52,775 nucleotides of DNA, from the NCBI GenBank assembly GCA_964496575.1, contig CAZCAC010000055.1, positions 1 to 52,775 on the forward strand. Direction: 5' to 3'. A model generated the notes under the pieces. The model ran no database searches and was not told the DNA's origin. It was given only the letters and a program-made list of their open reading frames with translations. A program made the translations under genes and the position numbers. This DNA is from CAZCAC01 sp964496575. Lineage in GTDB: Bacteria > Planctomycetota > UBA1135 > GCA-002686595. Every line of letters starts with the position of its first letter. Position 1 is the stretch's first letter. Positions 15,752 to 23,222 of the stretch are shown piece after piece.

Positions 15752-17449
15752 ATGCCGAGATCCCCTGTACTGAATGCGCTGGTGCTCGCCATGGCGCTGG
15801 CCGCGAGCAGCCCGTCGTCGATGGCCCGGGGAGACTCGCGCCTCAACATCCTCTGGCTCACCTGCGAAGACCTCTCGCCACGCCTCGGTTGCTACGGTGA
15901 CGACACGGTCGCGACACCGAACATCGACCGTCTGGCTCGAGAAGGAGTGCGCTACACGAAGGCGTTTGCGACCACCGGCGTCTGCGGGCCCAGTCGCCAC
16001 GCCCTGATCACGGGGATGTACCCGACCTCGACCTACGCCCTGCACATGCGCAACCACGCGCGGACGAGCGCGCTGGGCGAGATAGGTGATCCGGCCACGC
16101 GAGAGTTCGCCGAGACCCGGCCCCTCTACGAGGCGGTGCCGCCGCCCGAGGTGCACTGCCTGACGGAGCTCCTGCGCCAGGCAGGGTACTTCTGTTCGAA
16201 CAACTCGAAGCAGGACTACCAGTTCCGGGCTCCGGTGACGGCGTGGGACGAATCCTCCAAGCGAGCCCACTGGCGCCGTCGCGAATCGGGCCAGCCCTTC
16301 TTCGCCGTCCTCAACGCGACCATGACCCACGAGTCGGGGATCTTCGGTGAGGGGCGCTCGCCGCGGCGGGTCGATCCGGCGCTCGTTCCCCTGCCGCCCT
16401 ACTATCCGGACATCCCTGCCGTCCGGACCGATCTCGCCAAGCACTACGACAACATCGCGGCGCTCGGCCATTGGGTCGGGGACCGACTCGCGCAGCTCGA
16501 GGAGGACGGTCTCCTGGGAAGCACGATCGTCTTCTTCTTCAGCGATCACGGGGACGGACTGCCCCGGGGCAAGCGATGGATCTACGACTCCGGCACGCGC
16601 GTCCCGTTGATCGTTCGATTCCCCGACGGGCGGGGCGCCGGGACGACGAGCGACCGCCTGGTCAGCTTCGTCGACTTCCTCCCGACGGTGCTGTCGCTGG
16701 CCGGCGTCGACGTCCCGGCACACGTCCACGGGGTCCCGTTCCTCGGCGAGCAGGAGGGTGCGGCGCGCGAGCACGTCTACCTTCACCGCGATCGGAACGG
16801 TGAGAACCGGGAGACGATTCGTTCCGTGCGTGACGAACGGTTCAGCTACGTCCGCAACTACCGGCCGCTGGAACCCTACATCGAGCCGCTCTCCTATCGT
16901 GATCGCCAGGGGATCATGAAGGCGCTCAACCGCGCGATCGAGGCGGGGACGCTGGCGGAGGATCAGTGGCAGTTCTCGGCGCGCGTCAAGCCGGAGGAAG
17001 AGCTCTACGACCTGGAGGCGGATCCCTTCCAGATCCACAACCTGGCGCTCGACCCGCAGTTCACCGAGAGGATGGAGAGGATGCGGGCCGCGCTGAAGGC
17101 CTGGGTCGAACTCTGCGACGATCCGCTGGACCTGCCCGAGGAGGAGCTCGTACGGACCCGCGTCTATCCTCCCGAGGGAAAGAAACCGACGACGGCGACA
17201 CCCGCGGCGGCGATCGAGAGGACCGAGGCCGGGGGCTTCCGACTGACCATCACGTGCGAGACCGAGGGCGCCTCGATCGGCTATCGGCAGATCCCGGGGA
17301 AGACGGCTACCGAGGAGACGGAGTGCCGCGCCTGGTCGGTCTACGCGAAGCCCGTGGAGCTCGAGGCGACGGGCCCCATCGAGATCGTGGCCCACCGCAT
17401 CGGGTTCGAGCCCAGCGAGCGGATCGTGGTTCGCCCGGCCGGCTACTAG
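15752..17449 (+). CDS. Sulfatase, type I (formylglycine-dependent)
   Basis: A 565-residue exported sulfatase with a signal peptide of about 26 residues. LNILWLTCEDLSPRLGCYGD is the N-terminal metal-binding strand (the Glu39-Asp40 pair replaces the more usual Asp-Asp). The modification site is CGPSR at 78-82, so Cys78 should be converted to formylglycine. FFFSDHGDGLPRGKRWIYDSG supplies the later metal-binding Asp/His and active-site Lys. The C-terminal part has YDLEADPFQIHNLA, standard for the family, then about 100 extra residues with a beta-sandwich appearance. The substrate is probably a sulfated polysaccharide; linkage specificity cannot be read. It depends on a formylglycine-generating enzyme not found in this window. 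Confidence 0.92.
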   Translation: MPRSPVLNALVLAMALAASSPSSMARGDSRLNILWLTCEDLSPRLGCYGDDTVATPNIDRLAREGVRYTKAFATTGVCGPSRHALITGMYPTSTYALHMRNHARTSALGEIGDPATREFAETRPLYEAVPPPEVHCLTELLRQAGYFCSNNSKQDYQFRAPVTAWDESSKRAHWRRRESGQPFFAVLNATMTHESGIFGEGRSPRRVDPALVPLPPYYPDIPAVRTDLAKHYDNIAALGHWVGDRLAQLEEDGLLGSTIVFFFSDHGDGLPRGKRWIYDSGTRVPLIVRFPDGRGAGTTSDRLVSFVDFLPTVLSLAGVDVPAHVHGVPFLGEQEGAAREHVYLHRDRNGENRETIRSVRDERFSYVRNYRPLEPYIEPLSYRDRQGIMKALNRAIEAGTLAEDQWQFSARVKPEEELYDLEADPFQIHNLALDPQFTERMERMRAALKAWVELCDDPLDLPEEELVRTRVYPPEGKKPTTATPAAAIERTEAGGFRLTITCETEGASIGYRQIPGKTATEETECRAWSVYAKPVELEATGPIEIVAHRIGFEPSERIVVRPAGY

Positions 17450-17595
17450 ATCGCGATCCCGACCCTGAACGCCGCCCGGAATCCTCGCTAACCTGTTGTC
17501 AAGAAGCGGGTTGCGTCGACCCGGTGAGCCCCGGCACAGGCCGGATCCGAGGCCTCCCGGTGGCCCCGCCGGCCGATCCGAGGTTCTCTTGTCCA

Positions 17596-17608
17596 GGGGG
17601 ACGCCCCC
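17596..17608. repeat. Small GC hairpin in the gap between sulfatase and HAF protein
   Basis: GGGGG-ACG-CCCCC forms a 5-bp stem with a 3-nt loop in the 261-nt gap 17450-17710. The same gap has a near-direct repeat of about 13 nt (GGCCGGATCCGAGG and GGCCGATCCGAGG). Nothing else was recognised there. Confidence 0.3.
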
Positions 17609-17710
17609 GGCTCGCGGAGAATCGGGAATTCGTGATGGAGAGATCGCGCGCGCTCCGGATGGGGGGGCCGAACCCGATCACCTCGACCTTCACTCCTCCT
17701 GTAACGCGAT

Positions 17711-19177
17711 ATGAAGCTCACTCGGCTCGTCATCCCCTCGCTCGCTCTCCTCCTGCCCGCCACCGCGGCCTCCGGCCAGGCGACCTTCGAGATCCTCCCC
17801 GGTCCGGCCTGGGGGACCGACAGCCTCGGCAACAAGTACGTCACCGGCGACATGACGGTGGCGCCCGGCGTCGTCCACGCCTACCGCTGGGCCGACGGAG
17901 TCCTCACCGATCTCGGCGATCTCCCCGGGGGCATCGACGACAGCGGCGGGAACGCGATCACCGACGACAGCCTCCTCGTGGTCGGAGTCTCCGAATCGGC
18001 GAATGGAACCGAAGGCTTCCTCTGGGAAGAGGGGGGCGGCATGGTCGGCCTCGGCGACCTGCCGGGAGGGATCTTCCGCACCGTCGCCACCGACATCAGC
18101 GGGGACGGGCTCTGGATCTGCGGGCGAGGCACCGACGATCTCGGGCCGCGCGCGATTCGCTGGCACGACGATGGGACGATCGAGCTCCTCGGCAGCCTTC
18201 CCGGCGGCACCGTCGAGGGGCAGGCGAACGCGATCAGCGCCGACGGCACCGTGATCGTCGGGTCCGCGGACCGGGGCTCGGCCGATGGCTGGTGGCCCTT
18301 CCGCTGGACCGCCGCGACGGGAGTACAGCACCTCGGCGACTCCCTGCCGACGATGATCGCCGGTCTGGCGGAGGGCGTCTCCGACGACGGCCAGGTGGTG
18401 GTCGGCCAGGTGGCGATTCCCGCCGGGCCGCCAGGTGCGGTCCAGCTGTGCCAGTTCCGTTACACCGTCGGGGGCCAGATGGAGAACCTCGGCAATCTCC
18501 CCGGCGGCCTCGCCGTGGGGATGGCCATGGACTGCACCGCCGACGGGTCGGTGGTGGTCGGTGGCAGCAGCTTGAAGGCGACGATCTGGGACGAGGTGAA
18601 CGGGCTCCGGTCACTCTCGCACGTGCTCCAGGTCGACTACGGAGTGGATCTGCAGCACTTCACCCCGCTGGTGGCGACCGGCATCTCCGGCGACGGCCGG
18701 GTGATCGTCGGGCACGGCGAGACTCTATTCAACGAGTGGCGCGGCTTCATCGTCGAGCTGTGGCAGCCCTGCACCGATCCGGTGCGCTACTGCGCGGCCA
18801 ACCCCAACTCGACCGGAAACGCCGAGGGGATGGGCTTCTCGGGCTCCACCTCGATGGCCGCGAACAAGTTCAAGCTGGTCGCGAAGGACGGCGTGCCCGG
18901 GCAGTTCGGGCTCTTCTTCTACGGGCCGAATCAGATCCAGGTGCCCTTCGGCGACGGCTTCCGCTGCGTCGGCGGTGGCATTGACCGGCTGGGGCCCGCG
19001 TCCCTCAGCGACCTGGGCGGCGTCTCCATGCGCTGGGTCAACTTCGACAACCCCGACGCTGCCCAGATCACCGTCGGTTCCACCTGGAACTTCCAGCACT
19101 GGTATCGCGATCCCCTGGGCCCGGGAGGAACGGGCTTCAACCTCTCCGACGGCCTGCAAGCCACGTTCTGCCCGTAG
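17711..19177 (+). CDS. Secreted HAF-repeat protein with conserved C-terminal domain
   Basis: A 488-residue secreted protein with a clear signal peptide (ALLLPATAASGQA). Residues about 25-345 carry HAF-type repeats with the recurring elements YRWADG, LTDLGDLPGG and DGxVIVG, which probably build a beta-propeller. Residues about 358-488 are the recurrent C-terminal domain: YCAANPNSTGNAEGM, GLFFYG, FGDGFRCVGGGIDRLG, HWYRDPLGPGGTGFNLSDGL, ending in FCP. Function is unknown; proteins of this kind are generally surface or secreted. The gene is convergent with the kinase gene and separated from it by a strong stem-loop. Confidence 0.88.
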   Translation: MKLTRLVIPSLALLLPATAASGQATFEILPGPAWGTDSLGNKYVTGDMTVAPGVVHAYRWADGVLTDLGDLPGGIDDSGGNAITDDSLLVVGVSESANGTEGFLWEEGGGMVGLGDLPGGIFRTVATDISGDGLWICGRGTDDLGPRAIRWHDDGTIELLGSLPGGTVEGQANAISADGTVIVGSADRGSADGWWPFRWTAATGVQHLGDSLPTMIAGLAEGVSDDGQVVVGQVAIPAGPPGAVQLCQFRYTVGGQMENLGNLPGGLAVGMAMDCTADGSVVVGGSSLKATIWDEVNGLRSLSHVLQVDYGVDLQHFTPLVATGISGDGRVIVGHGETLFNEWRGFIVELWQPCTDPVRYCAANPNSTGNAEGMGFSGSTSMAANKFKLVAKDGVPGQFGLFFYGPNQIQVPFGDGFRCVGGGIDRLGPASLSDLGGVSMRWVNFDNPDAAQITVGSTWNFQHWYRDPLGPGGTGFNLSDGLQATFCP

Positions 19178-19198
19178 AGGTCACCGCACCCGCACAGA

Positions 19199-19262
19199 AT
19201 CCGCCGGCGCCCGCCGCACCCCTGCTCCATTCCTCGCGACGCGGGGGGGGGTGCCGGCGGAT
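19199..19262. terminator. Bidirectional terminator-like stem between convergent genes
   Basis: ATCCGCCGGC (19199-19208) pairs with GCCGGCGGAT (19253-19262), with further C/G pairing inside. The structure fills the 96-nt gap between two converging genes, as expected for a shared terminator. It lacks a good T-tract. Confidence 0.55.
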
Positions 19263-19273
19263 CCCTCTCTCGC

Positions 19274-22258
19274 TCAGTCGTCCCAGACGATCGGTTTCCA
19301 GTAGTCCCGGTCGACCGGTTTCCCCGGCAAGAGCTCCATCGCCGGGCGCACTCCGAGCCCGGGCGCCCGGCGATCGGGGTCGTGGTCCACTCGAAGGGCC
19401 AGTCGAAGTGCCCCGATCCGGACCTTGAAGCTGCCCCCGCGGCAGATCCTCCGCGAGCCTCCGGCGGGGTCCGCGATCCTCTCGCCGGTGTCCGGGCGCA
19501 CGGGGCAGAAGTACGAGTCGAAGTCGTCGAGACACCACTCGTAGACGTTGCCCATGACGTCGTGCAGGCCGAACGGGTTGGGCTCGTAGTGGCCGACGGG
19601 CGCCTGGTAGGTGGAGCCGTCGAACAGCCACGGAGGCACTTCCTGGCCCTGCGCCTCCGCCGTGGACATCGCATCCTGGTCGAGGATGTTCACGTGACCC
19701 ACGACGCGACGAGGGTCGTCGCCGGTGTAGCGGATCCAGCCCGTACCACCCCGGGCGGCGTATTCCCACTGCGCCTCCGTCGGGAAGGTCAGCCCCACGC
19801 GCGACAGGACGGTTCGACAGTCCGTCCAGGACACGGAGTCCACCGGCAGCCGATCCCGGGCCTCGTCGTCCATCTCGTCGAGCGGCGTCGGATAACGGCT
19901 GGGGAAGTTCCCGTTGAGGCGGAACCACTGCCCCTGCGTCATCTCGTACTTGGAGAGGAAGAAGGGAGAGAGGGTGATGCGGTGCGTCGGACCTTCACGG
20001 TAGTAGGCGCCCGGATCCTGGTTCGGGAGGCCGGGACGATCGGGGAGCACCGGCGAGGCTCCCAGGTAGAAGGTGCCGCCGGGCAGGAGCACCAGCACCA
20101 TCGCCGTGGCGCCGGCGATCTCGTAGCGGCCGTCCGCTCCGCGCCGCGGGCGGCTCCCCGTCTGCTCGACGTAGAACTCCCACAACCCACTCGCCGGATC
20201 TCGCTCCAGCGGGATCAGGCCCGACTGGGGGGAGAGCACCAGTCCCTCGTAGCTCGGGCACTGGAGTGGATCGGCGATGGAGGCGATCGCCCGGCTCCAG
20301 GCCACCTCGTTGTCGTCGATCGTGAGCGTCTCCGTCGTCAGGGCTTCGGCGATTCGCCGCTCCACGTCGGCCATGATCCCCGTCTCGGGGTCTCCGAAGC
20401 GGTCGAGGCTCTCCACGAGCTCGGTCAGGCGCGAGTGGAACCACTGATCCTGCGGGTCGGTGAAGCGCCAGGTGCGGCGGGCTCGCCTCTGCCCCTCGAG
20501 TCGGGCGATGCGGCGAAGCAGCTCCTGCCGGTACTCCTCCTGCTTCACCCCCTTGGTGGTGATCTGCTCGAACTCGGCCCGGTCGTCATAGTCCTCGGCC
20601 TGGAGCCCCTTCTCCGAGCGGGCGAGGTGGTCGTCCCACTGGGCGAGCAGGATCTTCAGGCTGGCGAGCTCGCCGGCGAGCGGGTGGTTCTCCCGATCGT
20701 CACGCCGGTCCTCGTCGGAGTACGGGAGAGCCTGCTCACGCATGTCCACCAGCTTCCGCCGATACCCGTCGCCCCGGGCGACCAGGGCCCGGGCCTCGGC
20801 CAGCCAGGCCTCCAGGGCCCACACCCGGTCGGCCCGCGCGGGCCAGAGCGTCTCCGTTCGCCGCTCGAGCTCCTCGATGACGACGACGTCCTTCAGGTTC
20901 TGGTAGTCCTCGACGCGCGCCCGGGCCACCTCCTCGGCGGCTTCCTTCTCGAAGTACATCGACAGGACCACGGAGAGGCCCACCAGCAGCGTGACGAAGA
21001 AAATGGCCAGCGTGGCCACGGCCTTGCGATGCCGGCTCATCCCCTTGCGGAGGAGGTACATCGCGCTCGGCGGCCCGGCGGTGACCGCCTCGCCGCGGAG
21101 ATGGCGAGCGACGTCGGCGGCGAGCTCCAACGCCGTGCCGTAGCGCCGGTTGCGGTCCTTCTCCATCGCCCGCATGGTGATCCAGTCCAGCTCGCCCTGG
21201 AGCTGTCGCTTCAGCAGCTTCGGTACGGTGCGGCGGAGCGCCGCGATCTCGGACACCTTCCGACCCAGCGAGCTCAGACGTTGGCTGGGGCGGGGGGGAT
21301 CCTCCTCGCGGATGCGGTGCTGGATCTCGGAGTAGCTGGCCGAGTTCTGTTCGCCGAAGCCGAACGGGAGCTCGCCGGTGAGCAGCTCGTACAGGAGCAC
21401 CCCGAGAGAGTAGATGTCGGTGCGGGTGTCGATGTCCAGTCCGCCCGGCACGGCCTGCTCGGGGCTCATGTACTCCGGCGTGCCGACGAACGTGCCCATC
21501 ACCGTGAAGGCGTTGCGCAGCGCCGCGCTCCGATCGGTGGCGCGAGCCACGCCGAAGTCGATGATCTTCGGTACGAGCCGGCCCTCCTCCTCGGCGATCA
21601 GCACGTTGGAGGGTTTGATGTCGCGGAGGATGATGCCCTTCTGGTGCGCGTGCTGGATCGCCTCGCACACGTGCATGAACAAGCGGAGCCGCTCCTTGGT
21701 CCCCAGGCGGCGCTCGTCGGAGATGCGAGTGATCGGCTGGCCGCCCACGTATTCCATCACGAAGAACGGCTGTCCCCGCTCCGAGGTGCCGGCGTCGAAG
21801 ACCTTGGCGATCCCCGAGTGGCTCATCATCGCCAGGGCCTGGCGCTCCAGGTCGAAGCGCGCCACGACCTCGCGGGTACTCATCCCGAGCTTGATCACCT
21901 TGAGCGCCACCTTCCGCTGGACGGGCTCGGTCTGCTCGGCGAGGTACACGGTACCCATGCCGCCTTCGCCCAGCACCTCCAGGATCCGATAGGCACCGAC
22001 CGTTTCGGGATGCTCGAGCGCTGCCTCCGGGTCGAAGGTCGGCGCGTCCGAGGAGGCCGGACCGGCTCCGGAGGCCAGTGCCGGCTCGGCCATGAAGCCG
22101 GTCGCCCCCTCGTGAGCCTCGAGCAGGGAGAGGACCTCCTCCACCAGCGGAGCGTCGCTCGGGCATCGATGCTCGAGGAAGGCCCGGCGCTCGGTGCGCG
22201 GCAGGTCGAGCGCTTCGATGAACAGGGCCTTGGCCTTCGACTTGCGTTCCCCGGTCAT
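19274..22258 (-). CDS. Membrane Ser/Thr protein kinase with SUMF1-like C-terminal domain
   Basis: A 994-residue protein. The Pkn2-type kinase domain spans about 88-385: GEGGMGTVY glycine loop, Lys120 (VALKVIK), catalytic loop LRDIKPSN with Asp213, DFG at 234-236, and GTPEYMSPEQ. The HRD His is replaced by Leu211, but the catalytic Asp and Lys remain. One membrane helix lies at about 413-435, followed by a long helical/coiled-coil region to about 650. The C-terminal 250 residues are SUMF1/FGE-like (MVLVLLPGGTFYLG, LSKYEMTQGQWF, CRGGSF). The two catalytic Cys of formylglycine-generating enzyme, expected just after RGGSF, are absent (Val and Leu stand there), so a sensory or binding role is more likely. 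The start ATG overlaps the sigma-factor stop by 4 nt. Confidence 0.9.
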   Translation of the reverse strand: MTGERKSKAKALFIEALDLPRTERRAFLEHRCPSDAPLVEEVLSLLEAHEGATGFMAEPALASGAGPASSDAPTFDPEAALEHPETVGAYRILEVLGEGGMGTVYLAEQTEPVQRKVALKVIKLGMSTREVVARFDLERQALAMMSHSGIAKVFDAGTSERGQPFFVMEYVGGQPITRISDERRLGTKERLRLFMHVCEAIQHAHQKGIILRDIKPSNVLIAEEEGRLVPKIIDFGVARATDRSAALRNAFTVMGTFVGTPEYMSPEQAVPGGLDIDTRTDIYSLGVLLYELLTGELPFGFGEQNSASYSEIQHRIREEDPPRPSQRLSSLGRKVSEIAALRRTVPKLLKRQLQGELDWITMRAMEKDRNRRYGTALELAADVARHLRGEAVTAGPPSAMYLLRKGMSRHRKAVATLAIFFVTLLVGLSVVLSMYFEKEAAEEVARARVEDYQNLKDVVVIEELERRTETLWPARADRVWALEAWLAEARALVARGDGYRRKLVDMREQALPYSDEDRRDDRENHPLAGELASLKILLAQWDDHLARSEKGLQAEDYDDRAEFEQITTKGVKQEEYRQELLRRIARLEGQRRARRTWRFTDPQDQWFHSRLTELVESLDRFGDPETGIMADVERRIAEALTTETLTIDDNEVAWSRAIASIADPLQCPSYEGLVLSPQSGLIPLERDPASGLWEFYVEQTGSRPRRGADGRYEIAGATAMVLVLLPGGTFYLGASPVLPDRPGLPNQDPGAYYREGPTHRITLSPFFLSKYEMTQGQWFRLNGNFPSRYPTPLDEMDDEARDRLPVDSVSWTDCRTVLSRVGLTFPTEAQWEYAARGGTGWIRYTGDDPRRVVGHVNILDQDAMSTAEAQGQEVPPWLFDGSTYQAPVGHYEPNPFGLHDVMGNVYEWCLDDFDSYFCPVRPDTGERIADPAGGSRRICRGGSFKVRIGALRLALRVDHDPDRRAPGLGVRPAMELLPGKPVDRDYWKPIVWDD

Positions 22259-22941
22259 CGACCCGACGCTCCTCCCCGACCGCTCTCCCCTTCCGGCTCG
22301 CGATCCCCCTTCTGTATCTCGCGGTAGAGCCACGCCCGGGCGTAGTTCCACTCCCGCTCGACCGTGGAGGTGGAAACCTCGAGAGCCTTCGCCGTGTCCT
22401 CGATGGTGAGTCCGGCGAAGTAGCGCAGCATGACGACCTGCGCCACGCGGGGATCGTCCTGCTCGAGTCGTTCGAGCGCCTCGTCGAGCGCGAGGAGGTC
22501 GAGCTCCCCACCGCCGGGCTCCGGGGTGAGCGCGACCACGGTCAAGGGGACTCGCCTTCGATTGCCGCCGTGCTTCTCGCTGTCCTTGCGGCGCGCGTGA
22601 TCCACGAGGACGTTCCTCATCGCGCGGGCGGCGGCGCCGAAGAAGTGCGATCGGTTCTCCCAGCGCGTCTCGCTGCCTCCCGCCAGTCGCAGGAACGCCT
22701 CGTGCACCAGGACGGTGGGCTGCAGCGTCTGGCCCGGCGTGGTCCTCGCCATCTTCTGCCAGGCGAGGTGGTACAGCTCTTCGTAGACCAGGCTCCAGAC
22801 CTTCTCCGCGGCACCCTGGTCCCCGGCGCTCGCCGCCGACAGCAGGACCGTGATCTCGTTGGAGCCGGGGGAGGTCAAGTCGCGCTCCTTGGTTACGCGA
22901 TACGGATCGGGTGTCCGTCGAGGAGTTGGTGAGCTCAGCAT
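22255..22941 (-). CDS. ECF sigma factor, TIGR02999-type (kinase-linked)
   Basis: A 228-residue sigma factor. Region 2 includes LVYEELYHLAWQKMAR, HEAFLRLAGG and the RNVLVDHARRK segment typical of the TIGR02999 family common in planctomycetes. Region 4 is MLRYFAGLTIEDTAKALEVSTSTVEREWNYARAWL. The stop TGA and the kinase ATG share four bases (22255-22258), so the kinase is translated right behind it. In this family the partner kinase probably controls the sigma factor, as it has no classical anti-sigma. ATG 22941 was chosen; a GTG start about 14 codons further in is possible. It diverges from the propeller fusion gene at 23223. Confidence 0.9.
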   Translation of the reverse strand: MLSSPTPRRTPDPYRVTKERDLTSPGSNEITVLLSAASAGDQGAAEKVWSLVYEELYHLAWQKMARTTPGQTLQPTVLVHEAFLRLAGGSETRWENRSHFFGAAARAMRNVLVDHARRKDSEKHGGNRRRVPLTVVALTPEPGGGELDLLALDEALERLEQDDPRVAQVVMLRYFAGLTIEDTAKALEVSTSTVEREWNYARAWLYREIQKGDREPEGESGRGGASGR

Positions 22942-23222
22942 ACCGCCGGGGTATCTCCGCGGTACGGCTTTCGACCGAATGAGGCTGGGTGTGGAACGGG
23001 GCCGCGAACGTCCGGCCGGCCCGGTCCCGCATCGAGCTTTTCGGCGTCCCGTCCATCCGCACTTGACCCCGGACCTTCGTTCCACGATCACGGACGTGGC
23101 GGACGCCGAGGTGCTCCTCGAGGCCCGGGCGCTCGCGGGGGGGGCGGTTGCGGATAATCCGGGGGGCGCCTATCCTCGGGTCGCGGGTGTCCGATCGACG
23201 ATCACTCGCCATGGGTCTCCCG

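Noticed and set aside
19382..22327. Plus-strand open frame of 981 codons opposite the kinase gene
   Set aside because: The minus strand encodes a complete kinase/SUMF1-like protein; the plus-strand product has no domain or plausible start.
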